Source: Polytrichum commune (lineage: Eukaryota > Streptophyta > Polytrichopsida > Polytrichales > Polytrichaceae). Taken from it: 64,000 nt of DNA. Both the position numbers and the translations under genes were made by a program. This document shows positions 32,159 to 45,600 of the stretch, one piece after another. Every line of letters begins with the position of its first letter. Position 1 is the first letter of the stretch. The notes beneath the pieces are model-generated. The model had not been told where the DNA came from, did no database searches, and was given only the letters and a program-made list of their open reading frames with translations. The stretch is from the NCBI GenBank assembly GCA_950295325.1, contig OX485807.1:29855666-29919665 (forward strand). Reading direction: 5' to 3'.

Positions 32159-35100
32159 ATGGCTGGAGATCATGACGCCACCGAGATTGGTGACACCAAT
32201 ACCAGCAGCGATCCTCCTCCTCGGACAAGTGTTCCGCATAATGTCTTCATAAATTTGTCTCCGGAATTCAAGAAAAAGTTAGCGCAAATACTGGATGGTG
32301 GTGATGATGATGATCTCCACAAAATACTAAATTTCTTTGATTCTATATTGTATGAGTCCTGCAAGAAGGCTTGCAGCTTGAATCAATTTTTTCCAGTGCG
32401 AATTTGCGGCGATCAATGGCTCCGAAGTGAAATCATGTTCAAGATTGACCAAGCTGAATCTCTTGATGTTCTGGCTGGAGACATTCCTCTTGGTAGATCA
32501 ACTTGTGGACAAGCACTCAATTATTCTTCCTCTGAATCACGTGAGTTCAGAATGACGCGGGACATGAACATAACTACTCGGAGTAACATCCTGCCTCGTC
32601 AAGCGTCGTTAAAGAAGCTGCTGACTAGTGTTGCCAAAAGCAGTCCAGTGAAATCGCTTGGCATGCCTTGGAGGATTCTTACCAATATTGCAGGCAGGGT
32701 CCATAGACCATTGGGATTCGATGCAATCGAGGATGGGGATAAGACGTGTACGCTTCCAGAGGGATCTATGACGGACCTTCAAGTATGCAAGGTAAGCAGC
32801 AGTGTGTATGTTTGACAACTTTTATTTGAGGTGCAACTTCAGATCCAAAGTGCCAAGTGATGTTTTCAAAATCAGAAAATGAACGTCAATTGACATCTAC
32901 ATTTTCTTCTAATATGTCACCTCAATGTCACATGCCTAGTAACACGGGTCACTTCAATTTCTACCGTATCAATTGACGTGTGGTTTTTTTGGTTCACAAG
33001 TCACACACTACATGTCAAATTCTAAATAGTGCATGTCAAGTGATATGCATTTTTTTTGTATGCAAAAACTTGATCAAAAATACACATTGGTAAGCATGCC
33101 TACTGTAATTACTTGTGTTAATCGGATATCTATATTTCAGTGGGGTGTGGTTAGGAGTGGAATTAATAAGCAAAGACACCAGATAATAACGTGTTTTAAA
33201 GAGATTGGACAACCTAGAAGTTTGAACTAGGTGCTCTGGGTTCAATACTCAACATAATCGGGATCATTTGGTTGAGGAGAAACGACTTGGAAAATAATGA
33301 GGAAAATGACTTCTGCCTGGATTCTGATTCGCTGATCATGTATGAATTGCGTGTTTAAGTCACAAGAATAGTTGATTGCAGAGCTAAAAGTATCCATTTT
33401 GGGTAAGTACAGATCAAAGGCGTCACCTTTTTCCTCAGAAATTTCCTTCTTAATGACAGGCCGATGTCAAGCTGCCGGTTGTCCCGCTCCCTGAATTATG
33501 GAGTCGTCATCAGGAGAAGATTTCCAAGGGCAAGGAGGCAGAAGTTTGGAGAGTGATCATCTCCCAAGGTGTTTTCGCCATGAAAAAATTCGAAAATGAG
33601 GAGCTCTTGCGCGCCGAAGCGGATATTGTGGAGGTGCTCTCTCATCCTCACATTGTGCACACCTTTGGCTCCACTGGCATTGATCAATTATCTTTGCTGA
33701 TGGAGTGCATGGAAGATGACCTGAGCGGTTGGATCACCTACAAGCCACGGTTTCAGCCCTTAGACTCGCTGGATGTTCTGCTGCAGGTCAGTGTAAATAG
33801 AAATCTTCTATTTTTCGGCTCCAAAACCGTGAATGTGCAATAATCGGAAACTCTGTCCATTTTGACAAGTTCTATCTTTCAAAATTTAGGAGCATGATCT
33901 CGCTCAAACTTTCGAAGCCCAGATTTACTTGAATGTTTATCCTAGGATATATCCAAAATTACTTATATGTAGTGGTTGGCAACCTTGAATAATATATATA
34001 TGAACTGCAGGTTGCCCAGGCTATGGAGTATCTGCATGGGGAGCGGGTGGTTCATGGAGATCTCAAGTCCCAGAACATTCTTATCAGCGAATTTGATATC
34101 TCCAGAGATGCTGGGCAGTTCATGGTTGTTAAAGTGGCCGATTTCAGACGCTCACAGGTATGTGAACATAGAGGAGTTTGAGCTAACTCTACCACTTCCT
34201 TCCTTCTTTATTACCAAACAATGGATATTAAATATAATGCTTCTCATTTTTACTCAAAGTAGAAAAGATTGAAAGTGTGGGTCAAGGAGTTGCCCAATGT
34301 TTTGATTTTGATTCGGAAAATGAACAAACACATCTGTACATAGTTGTCGGATCATTGACACAGAAGGCAAACTCCACCCGTTTCAGTTGCAAACCGGGAA
34401 CCACCAAGTGGTCCTCGCCAGAAGTCCTCAAATGCATAAAGTCAAGGGATTATTATTTGGAGGATCCTTTCAAAGCTGATGTGTACAGCTTTGGACTCAT
34501 AGCCTATGAAGTTCTCACGGGGCTGGTGATTTTTGACAAAGCACAAACAGTGGAGAAAATGAAGGAACATATTATGGCCAACAACTTCAGCCAGTACTTC
34601 ACAAGTTTCGATGATGAAAAAAAAAATTATCCAGAGTTCTTCATTTCCTTCATGAAGAGATGTTGGGCTTTTACACCCACAGAGAGACCCTCCTTCCATG
34701 AGATAATTGAGAAAATTAAGGAGGCCAGGAGCTCATTGATCACTAGGAGCTCAAAAACCCATGGAAGAAATGGGCGCTTTACAAGAATGAAGAAATTTAT
34801 GAAGAAGGTCACCAATTGCAGGGGGATGGCCACCAAGGTCTCATGAATCTTTGTAAGGCCCTTTTTGAGACCATGCCCCCGCCCTTGCTCTCATGTTTAC
34901 GGTAATGGGTCATGATCAATAAGTGGATGGGGTTGCTCCTTAATTCGAATTCATTCTTGCGTCATTGTTTCTACTTGTATTTGTGAGCCAATGATTCATT
35001 GTGAATTTTGTTTGGAGATCGGTTTCCAAGTGATTGTTGAATCAACATGAGGTATTTTAGACATGCATCTGAACTGCTAAAAGGTTTTGGAATAATGCTT

Positions 35101-36789
35101 CACGTGTTAGATTGGAGATATTTATATCTAGCAAGTATGCCATTTGCCCTCCATATGATATGATAACTTTATTGCAGCGCGGGCATCATGCAAGGCAACC
35201 AATTTCATCTTTGGTTGCAAGCAGGTAAGTTTGAATAAATTCTCTACAATTTCCAATGCCTTCAAAGTTGAAACTTTTATGTTTCTTCACTGGCCCTTGA
35301 TGGAGCACCTCTCTTGTGGGTCCCCTCCCAAAACGTTGTGTGTTGTGTGATGTTTGGACACCCCATGGAACGCTATATGTTTGATATAAGCTTAGTGTGT
35401 GTTAATAAGTGAGGTGCCATGTTGATTAGAGTGACTCCCCCAATTTGACATTTAGTGGCAAGTGTCCAATGCCACCTTCCTTGGTTGCCACCCAATGATA
35501 ATTACTTAATTTTCTTATTTCAATGATGAATACTCAGGGTCACTAAATAAGTTGACACTAATGTAGTTGGTTGTTTTAAATGATCGAGTGATGGTGTATA
35601 GGATTTTGGAGGATAAGACTGAAATAAATGAGAAAAACAAGGAGGTCAAGAAAGGCTTGATGATCACTAAGAGCCAAGAAACCCCTACATATTGTAATTT
35701 GGGCAAGGAAAACCCCAATTTGGGGCCGATGATCAAGTGCTCAAAATCAACACTCCGTATACTAGCTAGTATGAATAGCATCAAAAAGGCATTGAAGGCA
35801 AAGACGGAAGTGAAGAAGTTGGGCAACAAAGGTGGCAAAGTATTACATGAAATGTTTGAGCCCAAGAATACGGCCAAGCAGGTCTCAAAATACCACACCC
35901 CCCCCCCTCAAATGCTCATGTCTACAATAATGGTCCACAATCGGTACACCAATGGGTTGGCTCTTCTATTCAAAGTTCTTATTGCATCGTTGTATTTGTG
36001 ATGTATTGCGAACTTAATTTGGAGATCAACTTCTGGGTGATGGTCGAAACTTCATGAAGAATCTAGACATGCTATGGAATTGTTAAAATGTATTAAAATA
36101 ATGTTTCATGTACTAGACTCAAGACATTACCATGTATTAAGCATGTCATTTGACCTTCATTTGGCATGCAACTTTATTGCAGGTTCCCCCTCCTCCTACA
36201 CAACCAATTTCATCTTCGGGGCCTCCTGTTGAGAGCAGGTAAGTTTGTATGCAAATTCTCTACATTGTTACACAATGTCCCATGCATTGAAAGTTGCATA
36301 GTAAGGTTCTTCGCATTTAACTTGATGGAGCGCTTGTTATGTGGGTCCCCTCCCAAATTATTGTGTGTTGTTTGATTTCATAACTCATTTGATTTGTGGA
36401 CACCCGCCCACATAGTTCACATTTGTTTCCAAGTGCATGAAATGTTGACAACACCGCATGGCACACTATATGTATGTATGCTTTAGGCTTTAGTGTGGCA
36501 TTAAAATTGATGTGTCATGTTGATTAGAGCGATTTCCTTAATTTAACATGTACGAACAAGTGTCCCATGCCACCTTCCTTAGTTGCCACGCAACACTTGC
36601 ATCATCTATTTATTTCAATGATGTATAGTACGGGCCACAGTAAGAAGGGGTATTTTTATTGTAAAATTGTCAACTATTAAAGATGGATTTATGGTGTATA
36701 GGGCACAAGAGGACAAGGGAACAAAGCGAAGAATTGAAGATGATGCATGCAAGGATGACTCTGAAGAAGTAATTAAGAGCAATAAATAG
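32159..36789 (+). CDS. protein kinase-like gene with duplicated 3' exons
   Basis: Predicted exons are 32159-32791, 33460-33786, 34011-34157, 34268-34837, 35178-35224, 35602-35881, 36183-36238 and 36702-36789, all with GT-AG introns and in frame (about 715 residues). Exon 1 encodes an N-terminal domain of ~211 residues that I do not recognise. Exons 2-4 encode a kinase domain: an atypical glycine loop (ISKGKEAEVW), VAIK-type lysine in FAMKKF, catalytic loop HGDLKSQNIL (HRD Arg is Gly), DFR in place of DFG, SPE for APE, DVYSFG and the CW...RPSF end. It is a cytoplasmic serine/threonine-type kinase of a plant family, perhaps related to DUF1221 kinases. The four tail exons are basic, Lys-rich and Pro-rich. 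If the weak donor at 34838 is not used, translation stops two codons later (VS-stop at 34846), giving a 561-residue form. Exons 1-4 are well supported; the tail is inferred. Confidence 0.7.
34838..36789 (+). repeat. ~1.05-kb tandem duplication of kinase 3' exons and introns
   Basis: 34930-35520 and 35953-36640 are diverged direct copies (for example GTGGGTCCCCTCCCAAA and CCACCTTCCTTGGTTGCCAC segments at both), offset by about 1.02-1.10 kb. Each copy keeps a short exon with acceptor TTTATTGCAG, a QPISS-encoding core and donor AG/GTAAGTTTG. Each then has a second exon behind GGTGTATAG. The end of kinase exon 4 (GATCACTAGGAGC, and ACCAAG before GTCTCA) is a third, partial copy of that second exon. 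Confidence 0.7.
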
Positions 36790-39700
36790 AGCAAGTCATA
36801 GCTGGTGACTAGGTGATGGAAGGAGAATCATGGGTGTAGTTATTAGATCAAACACAAATGACAAATTCAAATAACATGTACTCCCAAAACCTACACTAAT
36901 AAGTACATATCAGTATAGAGGATACTATCAAAAGTTTAGATGTGAATATCATCATGAGCATCACTTGAAATATGTGGCAGCCTCCAATCTAGCAACTACA
37001 CTTTTGGCGCATAGCACTTCAAACCCCTACGGTGGGGTGGGCTTTAGATGAAATTAAAAAAAAAATTTGATTGTCAATGCATTTACTTTTATATGTATAT
37101 GATGCAAGCAATACTTCCAATCAAAATAGTGTCTCTCTCATATTATGTACATCATGTATCATACTCACATCAACATTGAAACCCATCATGCTTGTGCAAT
37201 CTATGAATCTCAACTTCAATCATTTATTAGATAAACCATGTTCAATTCATTATTGTACAATGCTTTCATCAAATTTCCAATATATATAATGATATTTAGT
37301 AGTAGTTAGTAATATTTATGGTCTCTTAAAAAGTCCCCCTAACATAGCAAGGTTGTTCAATTGAGCCAAAAATCACATGACCAATTTCTTCCATTTATAT
37401 GTGACAAAAATGGGACCTAGTGACATGGTAGACCTAGGAGATGCCGACTCCTTATCGGAAACCTAAGTGATGTGCGTGGGTCACTATGATATTAAACCCC
37501 CTCTATATGTGAAGTTTACAAAGAAAAAATAATGTACACGTATCAACAATAGGCTAGAAAATGAACTCATGTATTTATACTTAGCTTTTCAATTAATTTG
37601 ATAAATGCCTCCACTACATATACAAAATATAATCATGAATGAAATATGTTATTATTATTTGTAAAATCCTTGCTCCCATTCTAATGAGAAAGTCTTTGAA
37701 CATTTTCCCACCCATAGGATGTAACTCAACGATTGCGTCAAACAAACAAGGACAAAAGCATAATAACTTAGCCATACTTTGGAGAGCAAAACTCAAGGGT
37801 GCCCATGAACACTCCAAAGGCCTCTAGCTTGTCCTAGAACCCAAATGTAAACCCTAACAAGAAATTTGGACAAGGTTGTCATTGAGGACTATTACCATAT
37901 GACAACAATGGATGAAAATTTGAATTGGATGAAACTTACACATTTATTGTCAAATTTTTGGCTAAACTTTAGGTCCCTTTTTGTACATCTACATTTACTT
38001 CAAACTTCTCAATCCCTTAGGCTAATAGCAAGTTGGGCGGAATATAAATCAAGCATAATTATTTGGGCATTTTGGTGTTAGATAGCCTGAATGATAGGAA
38101 AAATAATCATCAAAATGTCTAAATATTAGGAAATTTGGTTGTTGGAACAACTCAATCCAAAATCAAAAGCTCACATGCATTGACAACACAACATGTCACA
38201 AGCATAAACTGTGGCATTCACATGGGGTCAACCTGACATGTCACGTTAGGTAGTGAACCTCTCAAATTCAAGAATGTAAAATGAGATGAAACATATGATT
38301 GGTTTGCCTCTGCCTCTTAGCCATGCTTACAAATTCTCAAACAACCTCTACCAAGCATGAGCACAAAACAACAAAAAATACCACTCACAACCCTAATTAG
38401 CACACTAAGAAGGGTCAACCTAAAGGTTAACATCGTGTACTAAGCGATCATAAATGAATGACAATTAGGTTACAATACATGAATGTGTAGGACATGTTGC
38501 ATGCCTATCTATCTATATATATATAGAAAGTTGGCTATTTTTCATGAATGTTTTATATTCAACCTATGTCTATTTTTCAAATTTAATTAACTATTGGTCA
38601 TTTTCTACCCAACATGCTATCAACCTACAACAAGCTATTCAAATATACACACTAGAGAAAATTAATACCTCTCCTTTATGTATACTATGTAAGCTATGCC
38701 TCAAATAATACCCCTTCTTACACTCACATCGAGTGGGATGATCATGTGATCCTTTTAGTGTTTGCAAATTTTGAGTCTAATTAACTCTTAACATGACAAA
38801 GACCAATCTTGAAAATATTATACACATGTATATGTGGATATTTCATAAAGAATTAGGTTGAAAGTTGCACAAAGTGACAATGATCTACAAAGAAGACATG
38901 ATAAACCATACATCTATCCAATTACGTCATGAAAAGGTCACATTACTAAGCTTTGTACCAATAGTGACTACATGAGGAACCATGATATTTTGGGAACATT
39001 TCATAAAGAAAGAGGATGTTTCTAATATGACAATCTATATACAACAATACTTCAAGTGATGCTAGTGGTGGGAGTCTATGAAAGATGGACATGTTTCCAA
39101 AGAAAAAAGGCCACATGCCAAAAAATTCTCCCCCAGTAGAAACATGTGACGAAAGAATGAACAAATGTGGAAAAGGTGGAGGACTACAAATGCAAACGTG
39201 GGCATGGTGGCGGACATGGAGCTAAGGTGGCAAAATGCCATGGGAATTAGCACAAAGTAGAACAATTAGTTCTTTAAATTTATTTTTATCTCAAAGAAGA
39301 ACATAATTCTCTTTTTTTTTTCTTGTTGAAGAACTCCACGGGGGACGGTGGCATGTTATGAAGAGCTTATGGACATGGGCATAGGGAAACCTGCATCTAG
39401 CCAATACACATGGGCGAGGGCATAAGGTTGCATGGGTGCATACATGTATGGGGTTGGATTCATCTAGGACGTTAATTCATATGCATAAGTGTAATGATTC
39501 GGAACAACACGGGTTTAGGTTGGTGTTGTACAAGTGTATGTGCTAGACCACACCCCGACTACACATCTTTCCACGTACATTAAACTTCATCCCCATACGA
39601 ACTATATCTGGACAAGGCCTTCAATTTTTTCCATAAAGGGAAATGTTGTGCATCCGTTGTATACAAGTGCCAATGATGTATACAGGAGACATGCTAGACC

Positions 39701-41480
39701 ATACAATGTACATCTTCTTGATTACATTACAGCGTCAAATGATAGTAAAAACTATTGTTGTGGTGTAAACAAGTAGTACATTCTTGTGTCCCAACTTCGA
39801 GTGATTGAATTAGTTTGTTCTTTGTGGCAAAGCGTGAGATCTAACAAGCGAACAAGGAGATTTTCTTCACAAACTCTCTAATAATTGGTTGAGATGGGCC
39901 TTAGCCAAGGGAACTTATCCTTGGCCGGTTCGGATGGGGCCCACCAATCTTATCCAATTCATTTTAGAGTCCAGGGAGATTTTTGAGCATAATTGGTCAC
40001 TAATCCTAATGTTCCAAGTATAACTTGGTTACATGTTGTGATCTTCCAATTTTTCTTTATTAATTTGAGGTATAGCACATTGATTCCCTTTAAAATATTG
40101 GGTGATTATCCTGAAGTATTGAACTTCAAACGGTTATTTTTCAATATCAACCACTTCATCTGTAACTAGCGGTTGGTTCTCTCCGTTCATTAAACTCCTT
40201 CACACACAAGTGCATGGCCTTCGGCCTTGCAAACAACTTGGATAAGTTTGTGGCAAACTTGGAATACTGCGATGTTTGAAGCATCATTGTGGTTGGACAC
40301 CCACCAATGGAAATTGGCACTCCTCATAAATAACGCAGAAGGCCTTTTGTGGCTTGTAAGTGCAAGTCTTGAGGAGTTTGCATGAATCTACTTACAATAC
40401 TAACAACATAATGTGTACGATCCGATCAAAGGCTTGGTAAGAAAGAGAAGTTTTCTAACCAACATCCTATATATTGTCGTGTCTTCATGAGGAGTGCATG
40501 TTTCCCAAGGAAGTTATAAATATTGATAAAATGGGCCAGTGTATTCTTTGAAGATAAAAAGTTTGCCAATCATTAGGTGTAACATAGCCTAATGTTGAAG
40601 AAAAAAGTACCCCAATTTTGAATAATACCACGATGCACTTAATACCAAGAGTTAGGTAGGTGTTTCTCAAAATATAGCAAACAAAGTGATGTTGAGGATA
40701 TAAATCAAATACGGAATGAGATGGATTGCATTGTCTATGTAGTCACTATTTTAATGTGGATGAGGTTTTTGTTTTTCATCCAATTATTTGGATGAAGTGG
40801 TTGTCACTGTAGGCCATTTGCTCATGAGACCTCTCCCTTGCCCTAAGTCAAAGCGGCCATTGTCTTTCGGCTCTCCATGTAGTCTCTTTATGAGGAAAGC
40901 AATAACATTGTGTAAGCTTTGTTTACTTTGAGCTTTGTAAGGTTGAGATTGAAAGAGGTTCTTGTGCAGAGAGGAGAATGTTGACTCTTTAGTTGGGCAT
41001 CAAAAATCACGAGCTTTATTTGTTTTGAGCTTAGGAGAAAAATCTCTTTTTGGAACAAGAGATTGATCCTTCATTCCGGCATCAACAACATTAATTGTTT
41101 TGAGCTTGATTTTCATGAGTATGCAACTTTTGTTTATAAGGCCAAGTTTTATTTACATATGAGGCAATTAAAACATGGGTGGGACACTCTATAGGATTTT
41201 TGTGCGCCACATGCAGCGGAGGGATATTTGTTTTGGGGTTATCTACTTCCAAGGCAATGGGCACGAAGTAACGGTTCCTTAGAATTGCTTGATTCTCTAA
41301 AACGACCTCTTTGTTTGCACCCTACCATTACTTCTATTTCCCATAGCAATGCAATTGATTGTAGTCTATATTCATTCCAAGTAATAAAAAACAATCCTTG
41401 TCGATACATGCCATTGGATACACAGTTCCATACAAAGCCACTGTAGAAAACTTGTAGCCATCCAACGTGCAAAATGCTTA
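36790..41480. other. long stretch without a recognisable gene
   Basis: AT-rich, with short frames only. Contents are a (TCTA)/(TA) microsatellite near 38507-38525, a T-tract near 39312, and a sequence near 40920-41110 (repeated TTTGTTTTGAGCTT and GATCCTTCATTC) that recurs in diverged form near 44700-44760. I found no domain, RNA gene or transposon end. Confidence 0.5.
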
Positions 41481-41499
41481 GAAACAACTCATACTAAAC

Positions 41500-41650
41500 A
41501 TAAACCTTAGGATATTAAGATTCAACTTCTATTCTAGTTCTAATAAAAAAGAAATGCCCACATTTTATACCTATGTACTTTCCTTGTAATGGGATTGTCT
41601 ACTTTCATTTGGACCATTCATTATTTGGGATTCTGTGGTACCATTTTTTG
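41500..41650 (-). repeat. inverted copy of the 24995-25085 LTR fragment
   Basis: The reverse complement of 41540-41640 matches 24995-25085 (shared GTAGACAATCCCATTA and TATAAAATGTGGGC). It is probably a remnant of the TGTGACACCC LTR family. Confidence 0.6.
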
Positions 41651-41749
41651 GTCTGAATGCTTAAGTTTTAGTTTTGAGATGTAAATGAATGTCAAATTTT
41701 ACTCAAGACTAGTGAAATAGTGAAGTATTAGACACTTAGCCACTCCGAA

Positions 41750-44092
41750 ATGGAAACAGGCTAGGAAAGAAGAATTTCCTTTGCTGCCCAGAGTTTAGAA
41801 GGATATGAGGGGGCATGGAATTCACATGTGACAATTAGAAGTAGCACTTGGAATCCTAGCTGCAGACAGTCACCACCTTTTGAGGATAGAAAGATAAGAA
41901 GAAGGAAGGAGAAGACAAGGGGGGATTGTAATTTTGACCTTCCTCTCGTGAAGAGAGTGAATTCCTCAACTCTTAGGGTGTGAAGCCCTTAATTTTGTTG
42001 TACAACATCTTTTATATCAATACACAGTACAATTATTGAATTCTTTCTCGGTGAATGGTGAATGTAAAATTGTGAACATTGTTGTTGATGTGGAGTTGTG
42101 ATTCAGGAGTGTGAAACTCTTGAATTGAATAGCACATGTTTCATGATTGGATCGTAAACAGTCTAGTCCAAAACTTCTTGGACAATGTCTTAAGATTCTA
42201 AAGACAAACTACAGTTGATGTGGGGACAGTGAATGTCCCTAATTCGGAGTAAGTCAAGAGGAAATTCATTTTATCCTACTCTTGTGAAGGGAGTAAGGAT
42301 TAGTTGTGCAACTTCAAACTCCTGTAAAGGAACCAGTGACAGAGAAAGGAGTGAGAAACTCTCAGTCGCATGATAAGTCTCTAAGAAATTACACTCTCAC
42401 ACCAATCCATGTAATCCCCATTCCTTGGGTGTGTCTTACTGCTTTAAATGTGTGAGCAGAGTAAAGTTGAGTGGAACAGACAACGGATCTCAAATCCGAT
42501 ATTATTATAATTGTGATTATACCTCACGAGTAGAATGTGAAATTCCACCGTGAGTAATTGCATAATTAACTCTTGAGGATTCTGTAAGGGAAATTCTGGT
42601 GATTCCCTCGGGAACGAGAGGACTCCCAGGAGAAGTTGAGGAGGAGTTTGTAATCTCATCCTTAAGAGAGGTAAGACAAATGTGTGAATTATTTATGAGT
42701 ACTTCCAGTGGTGTCGTTGTAGCAGTACCACTAGGATGTGAATGATGTGAGTAACCGTGGTGACAGGAACAGTCAAGGATAGTTAATTCCATATCATCTA
42801 TGGCGCATTGAATGTGAAGTTCTATTGCCTGCCAATTTAGAAAGTATTATATGTGTGGAGAACACATTTAACTCATACAGTCTCCAGTCATGACTTTTAT
42901 CTGTTGAACCAGAGAGGGAGTTATCAATCAGCTCTGATTCCCACCAGTTCGATCAAATTCTCGCATCTGGTAGCTTTCCTATACCAATTGAAGTGGCTGT
43001 GTAAGTTTCTCCTCCTACAGGTCACCGATTCATAATGAATCCTCGGTGATCTCAATATGGTGTCTTCGGGGGATGGTTGAAGCGATCCTGGTGAAGAAGT
43101 GTCAATCCCAAAATATCACCCATTTGATAATCCAGGGAAAGTCTATTCCCTCTCTCTAATTTGATGTCCTCTTTGGTGGAGAGAGAAACTGGGGCCTAAT
43201 AAATTATAGACTGAAGCAGGAGTGAAAAGTCAAATGTGAGATAGAAACTTGATGATTGTGAGGAAGAAAGAGATTGCATTCGGGAAGATCTCACAGGTGG
43301 ACAAAAAGTCAGAATGGGAATTATTTGCCGCATTTGGTTCTGAAGAAGTTGAACGGAAGTCGAGCACCGCGTGTTTAGTTCGCTTCAATGTCTGTAAATG
43401 GATCCTGGTAGGAGCCACCAATTCCATGATCAATGAAGTATGATTGAGAGATGTGAACTGTGTTCAAGGTTGACAAGCTAGCGTCGCAGAAGCAAGCGTG
43501 AATGAAACTGGAGGAAGAACTGTAGGCGAGGAAGAAGCTGAGAGAGGGAGTCAAGCGCGCCTTTAACCCATATTGGTTGCGGTTCACTCCAAGGGCAGGT
43601 ATATAACCAAACCTTTCCCAGTGGCTAATGTGTCTAGACGCTTCTCATGACACAAGACTGTCTACTGGTTACTGGTTACTAGACTCGTTACTTGGCTACT
43701 CAGACTGTCTACTTGGCACTGGTGACTAGGCTGTCTACTTGAGACTCTGGTTCTGGACTCTAGACTCGTGACACTCAGGCCGATTAAGACGCTTAGGACT
43801 CGTTCGCTCGTTCGCTTAGACTCGGTCCCGGTTACTCGTTACTAGACTTTTGGTGAGTAAAACAAGATGATAATTTATTTTATGAACACTTAGACTCTTT
43901 ATAAGTTAAGTAACCCCTACAAGTGGTCACTAAGTATAAATGAGAAAGTGAAACCTAAGTTAATTGACTGTCAAAAGCATTTCATAATCCTTTCAACCTA
44001 TCAATTAATCTTATTATGACACACTAAAGTTACACCTGACACTTATTTGGTCTTCCCTGGGGTTTTTTTTGAGAGATTGAACCCAAACCTAA
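41750..44092 (-). mobile_element. possible relative of the insertion at 45601
   Basis: The reverse complement of 43950-44092 resembles 45601-45760 (CCCCAGGGAAGAC near the end, then AGGTGT, GGATTAT and TGACA blocks). The interior repeats short GTGAAACTCTT-like motifs (41930-43100) and a dense GACTGTCTACT / ACTAGACTCGT cluster (43635-43860). The left end was not identified. There are no coding domains. This looks like a motif-rich non-autonomous DNA transposon; the assignment is tentative. Confidence 0.35.
43635..43860 (+). repeat. short-motif cluster (TTACTGGTTACT, ACTAGACTCGT)
   Basis: Irregularly spaced copies of GACTGTCTACT, GGTTACT and CTAGACTCGT fill about 220 bp. There is no fixed period, which is more like binding-site clusters in transposon ends than a satellite. 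Confidence 0.55.
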
Positions 44093-45050
44093 AATCCTTA
44101 CTACATTCCTTCATAATCTTTATTCCAAATGAAGTTTATCCTCCCTATATTTTGCCACACATTGTTTGTAAAATGCACTAAGTGCCCCACCCAAGAAATA
44201 ATGCAAAGAGAAGTGTTCTTTCTTTTAATTCAAATCTAACAGCCCTGAAAAAGAGGAATCCAAAAATGTATTTAAATTTTTTTACAAGCATATACAATAA
44301 GGAAAATAATTAATTCAAATTAGGAAATATATTTTAATACATGAGGATGAGCATAAGCCGCCAAAGATAGTAAGTGTAGGTAATTTGAATTCTTATAGTC
44401 AACTTTGGTATTATATGTAGGTTTTTTTTAAGTGGTACATAAAGTTTTTAATAAAAATGTCAAGTATTCTAAGCTCAATAGACCAAGACGCTTTGCAAGT
44501 ATAAAAGTGCAATAAAATTTAATATTTTTATTCAATAATATTGAGATCCACCATTTTTCCCCATTTAAGAAATTATTTTCGTTTTCATGACATGTAAAAC
44601 TAACCTCGAGGTTGTTTTGATGCCAATGCCCCATGCTAAAATATAAGAGTTGTGTGCTTGAGGTAATTATGAGCTTGGAAAGAGGTTAATTGTGTAGAAA
44701 AGAGGATGATCCTTCATTTTGACATAGGAAATCGAGAGGTTTGCTTGTTTTGAGCTTTAGAGGTGGAGATGCTTCATGTCATTCCAACTAGCAAGCAACC
44801 ATTGGATCACATCAGCGTTGTGTTCATAGCTAGGGATTAGCTAGGTTATATTGGCATATGGACGAGTACCTAATACAAGCCGTTGGAATTTTATTTTTAT
44901 TGTTGGGTATGTATTCACAAACACAAAAATAAGCATGCAACCTTATAATGCATTCCTTATATCTTCAATATTCCTACATATAACCAATATACATCCATGT
45001 AGAATGGATACTTGAGTGTATACTTATATGTATACTGAAATGTATAGGAC
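44093..45050. other. no gene recognised
   Basis: AT-rich sequence. 44690-44760 resembles 41040-41110. Nothing codes convincingly. Confidence 0.45.
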
Positions 45051-45061
45051 TAGAACATGGA

Positions 45062-45600
45062 ATGCTTCCTCAACTAGCTTTATTTGTCAAAGGTACAATT
45101 ACAAGAACACTATACCTACTCAAAACAACTAGCGGAGCCCATTTAAGAAGCACACTCGCAAAATTCCCCCTCCTTCCCACACCACTCGAAACACAATGGA
45201 TGAGACAAGCACAAAATATACCAACATTAAACCCCACAACCTCTCTAAAATATCTACATAAACTAATACTACACAACATAACTGAACTCAAGCACATAAC
45301 CTACCCCAATGGCACACAATTAATGACCAACGATGAATTCAAAAATTACTGCGACACACCCACTAAAACAATTAAAGCCGCCTTAGGCCAAGCCCGGACA
45401 CTCTTTTGCGAACCACCATGCCCAAGCCAAAGTCCGAATACCCTTAAAGATGCATACAGAATACTAAACCACCACATAGATACAAGAACAAGTAGCCACA
45501 ATGTACACCCCCTACCACCTCCACCACCCGAATACCCAAAACCACCATCACACATTCTAAAAAACCACACACAATTCCCAATACACTCCATAACAAATTG
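45062..45600 (+). pseudogene. LINE ORF2 fragment between RT and RNase H
   Basis: The open frame is C- and A-rich and ends in a proline-rich run (HPLPPPPPEYPKPPSH). It has no RT motif, so it is probably the region after RT in a non-LTR retrotransposon whose 5' part is lost. It is joined in frame to 47381 when the intervening insertion and one target copy are ignored, which shows that both pieces belong to one ORF. The coding strand is strikingly poor in G. Confidence 0.65.
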
